From Agapanthus africanus (lineage: Eukaryota; Streptophyta; Magnoliopsida; Asparagales; Amaryllidaceae): a DNA stretch of 64,000 nt. Below the pieces are notes generated by a model, which did not search any database, was not told the origin of the DNA, and was given only the letters and a program-made list of their open reading frames with translations. Every line of letters starts with the position of its first letter. The first letter of the stretch is position 1. This document shows, one piece after another, positions 1 to 11,647 of the stretch. Location: NCBI GenBank assembly GCA_030015575.1, contig JASDDO010000001.1:513975772-514039771 (forward strand), in the 5' to 3' direction. A program made the position numbers and the translations under genes.

Positions 1-1560
1 TCCCCTTTAGTCTATACGACACCTTTAGAGAGGGTGACTCCATCACCTGCAGGTACACCACCATGCTAGGAGTCAACTATTCTAAAAACCATTAGAATAT
101 CTGTCAAAGTACCCACATTGGGAAACTACCCAAATCCAGATCTAAAACCATAGATCCAGAAACCAGAATGTCAAATATTATATCCATATCCTGTCTGGAG
201 AAACACCTGTGTGACGACCACAGTACAACCGTTCGTAGTATAGGAATTTTACTTCCCACTCTGTGTATGTCATCCAGATACCATGACATCACACCCTACT
301 ACCTTCTTTAACAGATCCATCCCCTATTCTGATTGAAGTCAAACCTATGACTGTCACATCAAAATTAGATGATCTATCTCCGCTATAACTGCTCAAGTCT
401 ATAAATAGACATAAGCTACTTGCCCACTATACTTCCGATGCTCCCACTGACTACGACAACCCTCCTACACGGGTCTCATATCCTGGAACAACAGTAGTGT
501 CAAGTCTGGGTAGATAAGAACCTCCCTGTCACCGTCCCTGAGCCTACCGAAGTACCTCTCGGGTGTCTGAGGTTACCCACCATATCTGCGGAGTGGCTAT
601 TGGAATGTCAAACCTGATTGAATATATAGGTCCTATTAAATTTTCTGTAATCATTCGCGGTTCTGGAATCACTTCCAGTTCTACCATACTCCCACTACTG
701 TTTTCTGAAAAAGATCCATTTTACTAAAACTGTGGCGAGTCAAGAACAATATCACTATTGATCTTCCAAATGGTAGAATATCAACCCTCGTCATAGCCAG
801 GGTCAACCCACAAACAGCCATTACAGAAACGTGCCCTGAGTTATCCAGAGTCTGGTTTTAAGCATAAGCTGGACAACTCCCCATACCTTAATATCTTTTA
901 AGGAATGATCTATTCTATATCCAATATAGAAACTTTGGCACTTATTTAATTGGAACCATATTCAAATCATGCAGCTGTCTCCAGCGCATATCACTTTAAT
1001 GGAAAGAGGCTAATCAACATTACTCAACTTAGGAATCCATCCAATTATGAGTAACCTGAAAGAGAAACACGTTTCTCAAAACCATCACTATCATCTGAAT
1101 ACCAATCACAAGAATCTATATCTTCGATCTCTTTGAAGAATCCCGATACTTGTGATACCTGGTTCTCTACTTTATTCTTATACCCACAACTTCTCAAAAC
1201 TTAGACCTTGTATTTCTACGAAACACTTGTCTAAATACTAGAGAAGTTATAAGTAAACAGAACATAGTACGAGGACCTACCCCTTTGTCCTGAAGGACAC
1301 TGGACAACATACAATACTCTGTATAAGTCCGTTGAGTTAAACAACTCAAAATCTGTGCGTCGTAGGTTGAAAACTGTACCCTGGCGATTTCCTCAAATAT
1401 CACCAATTACAACGAATTCCGATATAATGAGGATGATCACCTAATTCCCAATATCTTACTCCCACTCATCATCTGTAAAACCATACAGATATGAGAATGA
1501 AACCTGGTAAATACATACCCTTGGAGTAAGTGTCTAATCGGGAAAACAGTTTTTCTTTAA
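1..1560 (-). pseudogene. copia-B pol remnant (integrase, RT)
   Basis: No long ORF survives. Antisense stretches match copia-D: 350-480 corresponds to the RT segment around the copia-D region 42960-43070, 590-720 to the linker before RT (43560-43680), and 1060-1440 to the integrase core (44150-44420). Stops and indels are everywhere in all frames. Order and orientation are those of a Ty1/copia pol read on the minus strand (integrase before RT). The sequence is recognisable only by comparison with the better copy. Confidence 0.7.
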
Positions 1561-1679
1561 CAATGCACTGAAACATGAAAATGTTTCGTAGGGGTATTCT
1601 TGTATTCATAGCAATGCCTCTTCCATAATCCAATTCATGACTTCAACCGTATATTTTATTGCCATCTCTCCAAATCCCT

Positions 1680-2156
1680 TTATTTGTCTTTAGTCGTTAC
1701 CTTCTGTACACCATCGTTAGGCTAAATGGTTTTCTTCATTCCCTACCTTTCGGCACCTGTCTATGGTTTGGAATAAGACTATCCAGTAAGCATAATAGGT
1801 GTACCCTCCTAAACCAAGGAGTACTCGTATCTTGAGAGAAGGTGATGATAAAAGACAACTGAATAATACCTTATTCCTTTAAAGGTGAAATAGGAGTAGC
1901 GATGAAGTACGCGGTTTTGGTCGTGAATGATATCAGTCGCAATTTACTTTGCCCTCTTTCTAATCTCTTTATTTTGTCTTTATATATTACCTTCTGCGCA
2001 CCCTACTTAGGCTAATTGGTTTTCTTCATTCCCTACCTTTCGGCATCTGCCTATGGTTTGGAATAAGACTATCCAATAAGCGTAATAGGTGTACTCTCCT
2101 AAACCAAGGAGCTCTCGCAACCTGAGAGAAGGTGATAATAAAAGACAACTGAATAA
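1680..2156. repeat. 187-bp direct duplication, period 290 bp
   Basis: The block 1680-1866 recurs at 1970-2156 with few changes. Shared words include TTCATTCCCTACCTTTCGGC and GGAATAAGACTATCCA. The block has no obvious counterpart in copia-D or copia-A, so it is either sequence acquired by copia-B or a fragment too decayed to place. The rest of 1561-2400 shows no coding signal. Confidence 0.85.
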
Positions 2157-2713
2157 ACCAATTCTATTTCTCCTGAACCTTGATCCATCCTCGAAGAAGT
2201 CCCTTCGAGTTCGTATATAACCATACGATGGATCTATCCAATGGAAGTGGATATCCGTAGTAAAACGGGTGTTCTGAGAAATTCAAAGGGAAAAAGAAGG
2301 AGTGGCAATGACTTATGCAACACAGACAATCCAAAAGCCAGTATTTTAAGAAGGTTCGGTCAACCTGGTCACTGAGTCATAGTCTAGGGTCGGTCAAAGG
2401 TCGCTGCCAAAGAGAGAGAGAGAAAAGAAACACTCTGCGTGCACTCTAACCTAGATCAGAATGGTTATAACTTTATCTAATCCGGAAACCTCCCACTGTC
2501 CTGTCAAATTCTCCTCCAAACCTGAAAGAAGAATCAATCGGAATCACCCGAAGAGTAAACCAACTCATCAGTGCGAATCGGGATCCAACTCTCATCGCAT
2601 GATAACGTGATGGAATGCATCCACGTTACTCATACTCCAGAAGGTATGCGCAAACTTGGCAAGTTTCAGTTTCTTTAGAAACTCCCGATATGATTTTTGC
2701 CCCATGCTCTTAT

Positions 2714-2910
2714 AACCTTGGCTTTGGTCAAAATGTCATAAGTCACATGCCAAGTTCTACCCGTCACTATCTTGTCAATTTGAACCCACCCGCACATGCC
2801 CCTGACTTTGGCCAATCGGCAGAACGACTGTCCCAAACCAACTCATCTATCTATGCAACAATTGAATACCCAGCAGCTACCAAACACTATGCCTTAACTT
2901 TGGCTAAAAT
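2714..2910 (-). repeat. thrice-repeated leader motif, copia-B
   Basis: On the + strand the core is like CCTTGGCTTTGGTCAAAAT. Copies start near 2714, 2800 and 2891, spaced 86 and 91 bp. The same three positions are occupied in copia-A, copia-D and copia-E by a related but element-specific motif. Confidence 0.75.
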
Positions 2911-3057
2911 ACATAGCTTGAATACTACTGAATACCCAAAAGAAGTGACGGAGGGCTACGGATGGTTTTTGGCGAAAAACCTTTAACGTAGTGAACTTGA
3001 TATCGCTGAAGGAACCTGATAGCTTTTTAAAATATAGTGGCGAAAACCTTTTGCTAA

Positions 3058-3290
3058 AGAGGTCACTCCCGGTGAAGGGATCTCGGCTCTTTCCTCGTGG
3101 AATGAGGTGCAGGATATTCCACTGAATACCGCTATGCAAAGCAACTTGTAATCGACTATAGTGAAGTTATTACCCTGACGCAAACTTCTGCCCAAGGGGT
3201 CAGTCCCGGTGAAGGGATATCAGCCCTTGCCCCGTCGAATGAGGTGCAGGATATTCCACTGAATACCGCTATGCAAAACAAAAGGAAACG
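3058..3290 (-). repeat. 137-bp tandem duplication in copia-B leader
   Basis: Two copies start at 3062 and 3199. Both contain CCCGGTGAAGGGAT followed by GAATGAGGTGCAGGATATTC and end in a CGCTATGCAAA box. Copia-E has the equivalent duplication (22131-22370). The copia-A and copia-D leaders lack it, so it marks a B/E subfamily. Confidence 0.85.
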
Positions 3291-4437
3291 TCTTTCCAAT
3301 AACACTTTTTAAATTTGTTCCAACAACTGAAAACAGGTTTGTTTAACTTTGCATTGATCAGAATCAACGCAGTCCCATCAATCAATCACACCAGAAAAGA
3401 ACGAAAATAAAATGTACGTATATGCCATCCGCATTCGTCACTGGGTCCCGTCATCACCCGTTAGGTTACTTAACTAACGACAGAGCGGGGACTGGACTAG
3501 CGCGGGTGTAAAACATATACAACATCTAATAGTATATAAACCAATATACAATAATCGCTCCAGGCGTGATAATATGCAACATTACAGAAAAGTAATAAGC
3601 ATCACAGAACAATACAGATAATCTGGGATCCCCGGGTTTCACAGAGCCGCTGCTGAAACCCGACGTTCCCCTGTCGTGTGGATAGCCTGTGCAATGAAAC
3701 CTAGACCCCTACGGGTGCGGCAAGTTACTTGCCAAAACCTGAAGCGAGGTAGTCCCCACAGCATAGTGAATGGAACACCCGGCACTTCACGGAATCCGGT
3801 AAATTGAGCACCCCTCCTTGGGTCAACCTGTACCCCCTACGAGTGCGGCGAATAGTCTGCCAATTTTAGAGTGGGGCCCCTCTGCCTCTCAAAGCCATGA
3901 GATGCGGACCCGTTGCCCCCCAAAACCCGGCTATCCGTGCACTCCGTCGCGGGGCAAAACCTAGTACAGCAATGAAAAATTGTACATAGGTACATCGACC
4001 GCAACCTGGTCGTGCCCCAAAATAATATTATACAACAGGCAGTGACGGCAGTCCACAAGTTGGACGCTCGCCCCGCAATATCAAATGTACAAATAAACTC
4101 ATAACTGTACTACCATTGCACACTGCTATCCACCACGACAAATCCGCAACATCACAGCACAACACAGAACATCAACGCGAATGTCACGTTCACAAACCCG
4201 TCTAAAAGAACTATAGCAATCGGACGCGGTTTACCGATCAAATGACATTCCCGGTCGGAGATATAATGTAAGCACTGTAAACTAACATGTTTAAATTTCG
4301 ATCGACTAAATATCACAAAGTGGGCCCCACGCAAATCTGTAGAACAGTAACAAAACCTGGGCCCAAGAGATATATACCAAAAACCACAATTTCCAGAGAA
4401 GAACCCACTGAGCAAATTTGGGGGCATGATGACATAG

Positions 4438-4480
4438 AATGGCCGCGGATGCGCGGCCAAACCATGGGTTTGGCCGCGTT
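4438..4480. repeat. GC-rich palindromic box in copia-B leader
   Basis: The sequence contains GGCCGCGGATGCGCGGCC, a near-perfect 18-bp palindrome, followed by the inverted pair CCAAACC/GGTTTGG around ATG. It lies about 205-250 nt downstream of the primer site in the element's sense direction, the same place as in copia-A and copia-D. Confidence 0.8.
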
Positions 4481-4685
4481 TCCACGGCTAACTTGTCGAA
4501 TCATGATCCCAAATTTGTACGTCGTTCTTAAAAAACCCTGCACAGTTTTCTGAGATGTATGAAATATTTTTAGGACACCGTTTAAAATCAACAGAAACTG
4601 TCAAGTTGGAAAAATGCGATTTTTGATTTCCGGTTCGATCGATGTTTTAAACGCGTTAGCACAAGTTAGTATAGCAAAATGGTGA

Positions 4686-4698
4686 GGCTCTGATACCA
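4686..4698 (-). other. primer binding site (initiator Met tRNA), copia-B
   Basis: The reverse complement is TGGTATCAGAGCC, the plant initiator-Met tRNA 3'-end complement used by many Ty1/copia elements. One base separates it from the LTR end at 4700. Confidence 0.93.
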
Positions 4699-5356
4699 CT
4701 GTAAGTCTACGCTAGCGCCCCGGCCGTCTACAGACGCCAAATGCGGAACAAAAACTTTTTAACTGGCGCTATCGTATACTTTAACCCGGATCTGCCATTA
4801 TTGCTAAACTAACAAACTGTAAAGAGTGTAGAAAGGTTATACCGAACGATCCGAGTCCTTTGTTCTTTAACCATCATCCCACGCTCCGTTGCGGCTGCTC
4901 CGATCTCTTCGATCTCCGATCTGCTCATCCAGGTGGCACCACATCACTGATTCTTTAAACGGGCTCCCGCCTCTGACTCGAGGCAACTCGGTCGTCAAGT
5001 TTGCTAAAAGAGACGACCAAGATTGATGTAGAGAATGAGTAGATGACTTTGTCTCGTTCCGTCCAAAGCTATGGACGGACGGTTAATGAAGTTGCCGTGG
5101 GAATCGGGTGTTGGAATGAAATGAGCTGTGAAATTCCATACACCCCAAATGCTATCATAATCTTTTCACAAATGAAAACCATCAAGTGAGAGAGTGAGAA
5201 GGGGGCCGGCCTCTTATAGCAAAGAGGGAGGTGACCGTAGGAGAAGGGGGGTAACCATAGGATAAATATCATAATGTGAACACAAAATAATATCTTAAGG
5301 AAAACAAGAAATGGTTAAAATCAAAGCATGAGTCACAAGACACCTCACCAAATCTA

Positions 5357-5379
5357 GAACCTTCTAGAACCTTCTAGAA
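5357..5379. promoter_or_regulatory. five-unit heat-shock element in copia-B LTR
   Basis: GAA and TTC units alternate with exact 2-bp spacers at 5357, 5362, 5367, 5372 and 5377. A sixth unit at 5352 is one base off. This fits the nGAAnnTTCn consensus bound by heat-shock factors as trimers. It lies in U3 on the LTR's promoter side. Copia-A and copia-D have three-unit versions at the equivalent place. Confidence 0.85.
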
Positions 5380-6275
5380 GCATGACTCACCCTCATCTAA
5401 GAAAAGATAAATCCGTCTTTAACCGAATGTTAAAAGACGGCTGATAGAAAACTGGAAACTGGCAACTTCCAAAAGTGATCCTGAAACGACTTTCAGGATA
5501 ACCCCGAAACTGTATAAATATACCCGCACTTGTATTACGACCGAATACAAATGCAACTGAGACAAAAGATATTATACCTACTCAATATAATACTCGGATC
5601 CGGCTTAAACCAAAGCCGACCAGTATTATCTGCCCGAAAACTGACACGTGCGTAAACGCACGTGCATTTTCCGAACCCTGCCATAAACCCATACGGCCTC
5701 TACAACGTTTCGCCCGAACTTGGGAAACTGTCTGTGGGGGACTCTAATGACTCGTCAGTACCCTGGCAGTGGGTTTAACCACAAACCGTCAGCGGCACTA
5801 GCTATGCGTAACGGCTGCCCATGGACTGACCTCAAGGGAGGCTGATGAGTGAACTCAAGGGAGGCCGATGAGCGAACTCATCCAGAAACCCTACTGAGCC
5901 TAACAGTGACAATGTATATACAGTCCGGTCCGTTCGTCAATGAGTATCGCATATCCGCCTAGGGGGCTAGTAACGTCAGACCCCCAGAAGCAGTATAAGT
6001 CGTGTCGGAGTGTAGCCCAATAACACCCTGAGATACTACTGGATTACCTACCAGTAAATCTCCTGCCATGGCCATGGACTTTGTGTAATGGCTCTCCTAG
6101 ACACAGCACGACCTCGCCCCCAATACCGGGAAAGACGAATCCCCTGCCGATCCGCTCACGTGCCTCCATATGGCTCGGGATTGTACCCAAAAACTACCTG
6201 TTTGCACGACTCCTTTGAGCCGTGGTAGGGTAGAAATCAAAGCACAGTGGGAACTCACACGAGACAAATGACGAC

Positions 6276-7328
6276 CTCAGGTCGATGAACTAACCTGTAC
6301 ACATGTCACCAGGGAACTGCTATCTGACGATAGGTATAGTACTAACTAGCAGATTCCCGGCGAGTCCTGTCCGGTGTACTCATAACCCAATGAGCACCTG
6401 TATACATCTTAGGTGATCCAACAGACACCAGTGGCTTGTGAGACCGGCCACCGTCCCTCGTCGGGGTCTCGACTGTATACACTAGTCTACTCCGGAGTAT
6501 CGATGCCCTGTCTCGAAACTCCCACGACTAGGGACCACAATTAAGGATATGCATATAAACTACCCAACTCTCACGTATATGATCACCATCATACTGTTGG
6601 TAGTAAAGCAAGATCCTAAGGGCTCTATCAAAGTGTAACATGCAATCAGTCACCTGAACATGTACACGACTGATAAAGGCAAACCAGATAGCATACTATC
6701 ATCTCGAGTAAGACTGTCCTACCGGGATAGGTCCTCCGCAATCATTGCAATCACGTACCAGCGATCCAATAATTGACTATGAGGGCACTATCTCCAACAG
6801 ATCTCAGGTCGATGAACTAACCTGTACACATGTCACCAGGGAACTGCTATCTGACGTCAGGTATAAGACCAACTAGCATGTTCCCAGTGAGTCCTGTCCG
6901 GTGTACTTATAACCCAATGAGCACCTGTATACATCTTAGGTGAACCAACTGACACCAGTGGCTTGTGAGACCGTCCACCGCCCCTCGTCGGGGTCTCGAC
7001 TGTATACACTAGTCTACTCTGGAGTATCGATGCCCTGTCTCGAAAACTCCCACGACTAGGGATCCTTTAAGGATGTGCTTATAGACCCCAGCTCCCACGT
7101 ATATGATCCCCATCATACTGCTGGCCGTCAAGAAAGAATCCTAAGGGATCTATCAACTCGCAATAGTGACCTGTAAGGTCACCTAAAGCAGTACACGATG
7201 ATAAAGATAAACCAGATAGCATTCTATCATCTTGAGTAAGACTGTTCTACCGGCATAGGTCCTCCCTCAATCATTGCAATCACGTGCCTGTGATCCAATA
7301 ATTGACTCTGAGGTCACTGTATCCAACA
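6276..7328 (-). repeat. 527-bp tandem duplication of the U3 end, copia-B LTR
   Basis: The word CTCAGGTCGATGAACTAACC occurs at 6276 and 6803, and similarity continues through both units up to TCCAACA (6799 and 7328). Each unit ends in the LTR terminus, so the LTR has gained a second complete U3 end. The two units differ by scattered substitutions. Confidence 0.92.
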
Positions 7329-7474
7329 CATGTCATGTAGAACTTGCCATGCTTACATATCGTAGTAAGATTGACGTTATAGTAGGATGATCTTATATAC
7401 GATTCATATTAGGTGCGCGTATGAGACTTGAATTCCGTACTGATTTTTGGGCGAGTACACGACTGGAGATCCAT

Positions 7475-7638
7475 ACTAGTCACCGTGCGTGTATGTGATA
7501 CGAGGTGTCGGTAAAGATTGTTGAGTGAGTGCGCTAGTACGTGGGTGGGGGAACGTACTAGTCATCATGTGTGTACATGATACGAGGTGTCCATATAGAT
7601 TGTTGAGTGGGTGCGTGAACGAGATGTCCGCACCGGTG
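7475..7638 (+). repeat. 82-bp tandem duplication in G1 5' LTR
   Basis: ACTAGTCA followed by GATACGAGGTGTC and GATTGTTGAGTG occurs at 7475 and again at 7557. The 3' LTR has one copy only (near 31367), so the duplication arose after insertion or in one LTR. Confidence 0.85.
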
Positions 7639-8258
7639 CTATATTTGTACGTAACTAGATGTTCGTACTGTTGATATTCCATTGCTATATGTGTACGTAG
7701 ACTTGATGTCCGTACCAGTTATGATATGTGTTTGGGTACGTAGATTAGATATCCGTACCAATTATTATTATTATTATGTGATATAATAGAATATGTGATA
7801 GTTATCGTATGAGACGAGATTCCGTACGGGATGATATCATAAGGATAGGTGGTGGTGATTAGCCCGATATGACCCTATTTTTACTTGACTCGCGGAATCT
7901 TACTATTTTACCCGATCGAGAGATTATGCGGATATGATGGTTATACCTATTTTCTAAAAATAACGATTCGTTTCATGTTTTAAAAGTGATAATGAAAGGA
8001 TGTGCTACTTGGATTTCAAAGGGGTATATATATATATTAAAAATATCCCAGCCTCCTTATTTTCGAACAACGTTTCGTTATACTTTAAAAACATATAAGT
8101 GGGAATATTCGAAGTAATTACCTGTTTACTGTTTGCTTACGCTACGCTTACATTATTTTATTCACTCACGTGTTATTTATCTTATTAGTTGTGCGACGCT
8201 TTATGATTTCTGCTACGCATCATATATTGTTGATGTTATACTTTAGTGGTATGGGACA

Positions 8259-8261
<3 letters not shown>

Positions 8262-8319
<58 letters not shown>
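8262..8319. repeat. (TA)n microsatellite
   Basis: About 29 uninterrupted TA dinucleotides inside the G1 5' LTR. A shorter (GT)n run sits near 8690. Confidence 0.97.
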
Positions 8320-8530
8320 CTATCTTACTCTATGATATGTTACCCTTTTGTGCTATGCCTAGTTCACACAGAATTAAAGGGTACTAGTTTGACGAGATTT
8401 ATATTACTGCAGATATGATATGATATGATATCAATCCTAAGAGATTGAATATATATAATATATAAATGAAAGGGAAAGATGATTCGGACACAGCGGATAT
8501 AACCGGGGTTCCATGAGATATATTTATTAT

Positions 8531-8650
8531 GATCAATCCATGATAGATTAAGACAGGAAGAGACAAGATGTCTCCCAGTGATATATGTGCAATCAATCCA
8601 TGAGTGATTGAGAGTAGTTGACACATTATGTCTCTACGGATATATGTGAG
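8531..8650 (+). repeat. 60-bp imperfect tandem pair
   Basis: ATCAATCCATGA and ATATATGTG recur with a 60-bp period (starts 8531 and 8591) in the G1 5' LTR. The copies are diverged. Confidence 0.6.
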
Positions 8651-9753
8651 AGATCGATATAGATGCCATGTACTAAGATGGATATTATATGTGTGTGTGT
8701 GTGTGTTAGGGATCGATGTAGATGCCCTAAACTGATGAGATATATTTATGCTATATATAGTAGCCGGACAGGACTGGTCCACGAGACACTACCTGAATAC
8801 TATTTTCGCATATTGATGTATATTAAAAAGGTTTTCAAGAGAGCTATAGTCTTAATATTTTCCACGTGTCTATGATGGACACAGACTTTTACAAAAGAAA
8901 ACCCATTTTCAAATAAATCATCTTCAAAAGGTGGGACGTATACTTTAAACAAAACGTATACTTTAAACAAAATGTATGCCTTTCTTCACAAAACAACGTC
9001 TGCTACATGTGCCACGATATATATGATACGTCTATTTTGAAAGGATTTCATGTACATATATCATCCGGCTACTTTTATATGATTGCATATGGATACGTGC
9101 TATATATGTATTATAGCCTTAATTGTGCTTATCTTGGTCGTGTGCTATAGATATTGCATTGCAGCTACGATAATCGTGATTGGATACCATTGTGTGTGTG
9201 TGTATGCAGTGATTTATTGACGATTGATAATTGTTAGTGTTTCATTGCGCAGTATTGCATTTTCTTCCATGACTCACATGCTTTAAGATGCTTATGGTTA
9301 TGTTGTTCCCGTACCGAGCCAGATACTGATTACTTGATGTTGACATGATAACCACACAGAGATTCATATTTCACATACTATGATAGCAGTACATGAGTTG
9401 TACATGAGAGCACATTATCATTATTATTCTATCGCTCGAACTCTAATTTTAACGCGTGCTTATCTACCTTCATTAATGTATACATATTTCAAGCTTTAGT
9501 TATTTCATCGCTTATCCATGCGACTCCTAGTTATTTTACAATGGAGGTGTTATCCATTTTTTAAACAATCTTTCGAAACTAGCTTTACTTTTTACAAAAT
9601 TTCTTTAAAACTTCACTTATACCTATTATCATCTATTTCCACTTACATATAGGTTAGATTCCTGATTTTGGCTTACTTGGGTTACGATGGGATCCACTTG
9701 ACTTCATGTAATCGTTATGCCGGTCATGTGCCTTTTTCGAGTCGTGACAAAGT

Positions 9754-9765
9754 TGGTATCAGAGT
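9754..9765 (+). other. primer binding site (Met tRNA), G1
   Basis: TGGTATCAGAGT, four bases after the LTR end GTGACA. The pairing of a GTCGTGACA LTR end with a Met-tRNA primer site is typical of plant gypsy chromoviruses. Confidence 0.9.
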
Positions 9766-10236
9766 ACTAGGTTTTACCATTGTTGAGTCTAGATTTAACC
9801 ATATGGGGTCTAGGTTGTAACGTTTTGAAACTTAGGCCTAACCTTGCGGAACTTAGACTTGACTTTGGGGTAGTAGACTCGACCTTCATTTTCCTTTGTT
9901 AAGTTTAGGTTTGACCATGCGAAGTCTAAGGTATGATCTTAAAATACCTTGGCTTAACCTTGAGGAACTTAAACTTAACATTGGGTGTCTTAAACCCGAC
10001 CGTTCGACTTATAGGCTACCCTTTGTATGATTGAGTAAGTAGTTTAAGTAGAGTTACGTACCGTACGTATGTTCTGCAGCATATTTACAATATGCCACTC
10101 CGCTTAAATGACCTTAGGATGTATATTTCGTGTTCTTTCGAGATTCTCTTTCCTTCCTTCCCGAGCTGTTAGCATTCTATTTCAATTTCGTTGAGATTCG
10201 GTAACCGACCTTTATTTGTTTCTTGTTCCAGTAAAT

Positions 10237-11640
10237 ATGCCACCGGAGACTGTATGAGCCGAGAGGGTTGTAGTTAGTGATGAGGTCACGGTAGGCTCAT
10301 CTTCGGTGATAATGGAACTGGGTGATCCTCTTTATAAGGATAGGATTTCTCGTTTGGAGTCGAGCATTCTTGATCTACATCGTTCGATTGGGTCATTAGC
10401 TGAGACTATTCGGACCCAGGGGCCTGCCGTTGCACAGCCAGCTCCAGAGAGTTTGGTTTAGCATGGTACTCAGAGATCGATTATGCCTTTAGTGATTGAG
10501 ACGTTAGATGTGTCGCTTCCCGAGTTCTTAAGGATGAAGCCTCCGATGTTTACTAGCATGGATGTGTCAGAGGACCCGTTCTTGTTCTTCGACAGGATGG
10601 CGAGGATATTTTGTTTGATGAGATGCTCCGATGCGAGATCAATGGAGTTAGCCAGTTTTTGGATAGAAGGCCTTGCTTAGACCTGGTGCGATTCGATTGA
10701 GAGAGGCCGAGCAATGAGTCTTCCTTCTATGACTGATGACGAGTTTTCGAAGGTCTTCCTAGCTCGATTTCTACCTCAGTGTGGCATAGACGCCCGAGCG
10801 CATAGTTTTAAGTATTTGCTCAAGACTCTGGACATGACAGTAACCGAGTATGACCTCTAGTTCACCCAGTGATCGAGATATGCTCCTTATTTGGTTCCTA
10901 CAGAAAAGATCTGGATTAAGAGATTCGTGTGTGGACTAGATGCGCAGTTGTTTTTCTCCATTGATGCCCAACGTTTCGATACCTATGCAGAGGCAGTGGA
11001 TGCGACCAAATTGATAGAGAAATGCTATATTGAGATTGGAGCAACTCTAGAGCCGATGTGAGCTCGAGTAGAGACTCCATCTGTTGAGCAGGAGAGCGGT
11101 GGCATGAGTGAATGGCCTCGAGAGCCATCATTCTACACCGATGAGACTCCATCTGTTGAACAGGAGAGCGGAGGCATGAGTGAATGGCCCTGAGAGCCGT
11201 CATTCTGCACTAATGAGACTCCATCTGTTGAACAGGAGAGCGGTGGAATGAGTGAATGGCCCCGAGAGCGATCATTCTGCACTGATGGGATGCAGAGACC
11301 AGCCCGGTTGTGTTTTAATTGTATGAGTCCCAGCAACAGAGAAAGAAACTGTTCTCCTAGGCATCAAAAAAGGATAGCGTCCTGACGAGATGCTTCGTTT
11401 TCTTTTCCCCTTCCACCAATGATTACTCCAGTTCTATCTGGGGATCGGACGGGTAGTGGATACGGTGAACCTGTGCAAGAGGACAAGGATCTAGGGATAA
11501 AAGATGTCAGGCCGTGAGCGGTGGGTGAGCGAAAATTCTTGCTCTGACTGCTCCGGGTGCTCAGGCACCTGTCAACGTTGGAGCAGGTACGCTTCAAAAT
11601 TAGTTGTTTGATTTGCGTTCTTGGTGATCTAGATTCATGT
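10237..11640 (+). pseudogene. G1 gag (capsid-nucleocapsid)
   Basis: The frame starts ATGCCACCGGAG at 10237 and stays in the same frame to about 11500, broken only by nonsense codons (for example TGA 10255 and TAG 10678). The clearest capsid part is 10483-10680 (FLRMKPPMF, then DPFLFFDRMARIF), followed by WCDSIERGRA and FLARFLPQ, the usual gypsy retrotransposon-gag pattern. A nucleocapsid-like zinc knuckle lies at 11311-11352 with spacing CX2CX4-N-X4C: the normal His is Asn. The frame shifts near 11530 and ends at copia-A, just where the protease domain would begin. Several stops fit C-to-T change at CAG or CGA. Confidence 0.85.
11071..11286 (+). repeat. three in-frame 72-bp repeats in G1 gag
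   Basis: Units start at 11071, 11143 and 11215 and are nearly identical. Each encodes a 24-residue module beginning ETPSVEQESGGMSEWP. They lie between the capsid domain and the zinc knuckle. The repeats are acidic and Ser/Glu rich. The period keeps the gag frame. Confidence 0.95.
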
Positions 11641-11647
11641 GTCGGTT

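Larger units (their letters stand above)
2401..4685 (-). other. copia-B untranslated leader
   Basis: This is the stretch between the primer binding site (4686) and the gag start area (~2405). It matches the copia-D leader (45871-47894) in several blocks: the purine-rich GAGAGAGAGA tract before gag, the triple motif, and the flank by the GC palindrome. Small ORFs here (for example 2615-2986) are frame shadows of leader sequence that is non-coding in the sister elements. Confidence 0.75.
1..7328 (-). mobile_element. copia-B: truncated Ty1/copia element
   Basis: The minus strand reads, from right to left, LTR (7328-4700), primer binding site, ~2.2 kb leader, a short remnant of the 5' gag junction, then decayed integrase and reverse transcriptase that run off the left edge. 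The parts align by eye with copia-D (39978-49780). The left LTR lies outside the window, so the target duplication cannot be checked. The right end interrupts the 5' LTR of G1: the sequence from 7329 resumes a stretch that is uninterrupted near 31200 in G1's other LTR. The gag-to-integrase interval is much shorter than in copia-D, so much of gag and protease is missing. It is the most decayed copia in the window together with copia-E. Confidence 0.88.
4700..7328 (-). repeat. copia-B 5' LTR
   Basis: On the + strand it runs from TGTAAGTC to TCCAACA, so in sense it starts TGTTGGA and ends in ACA. Block order matches the LTRs of A, D and E. At 2629 bp it is about 0.7 kb longer than those of A and D, mostly because of an internal 527-bp duplication at its U3 end. 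Confidence 0.9.
7329..9749 (+). repeat. G1 5' LTR (3' part)
   Basis: The segment from 7329 to about 8180 matches 31190-32010 in the 3' LTR. The LTR ends GTCGTGACA at 9749, just before the primer site. Joined with the 5' part preserved at 29553-31190, the full LTR would be about 4 kb. No ORF here looks real; the region is AT-rich with microsatellites. Confidence 0.85.

Noticed and set aside
2615..2986. A 123-residue + strand ORF
   Set aside because: It lies in the copia-B leader, antisense to the element, and the equivalent region in copia-D and E has no such frame.
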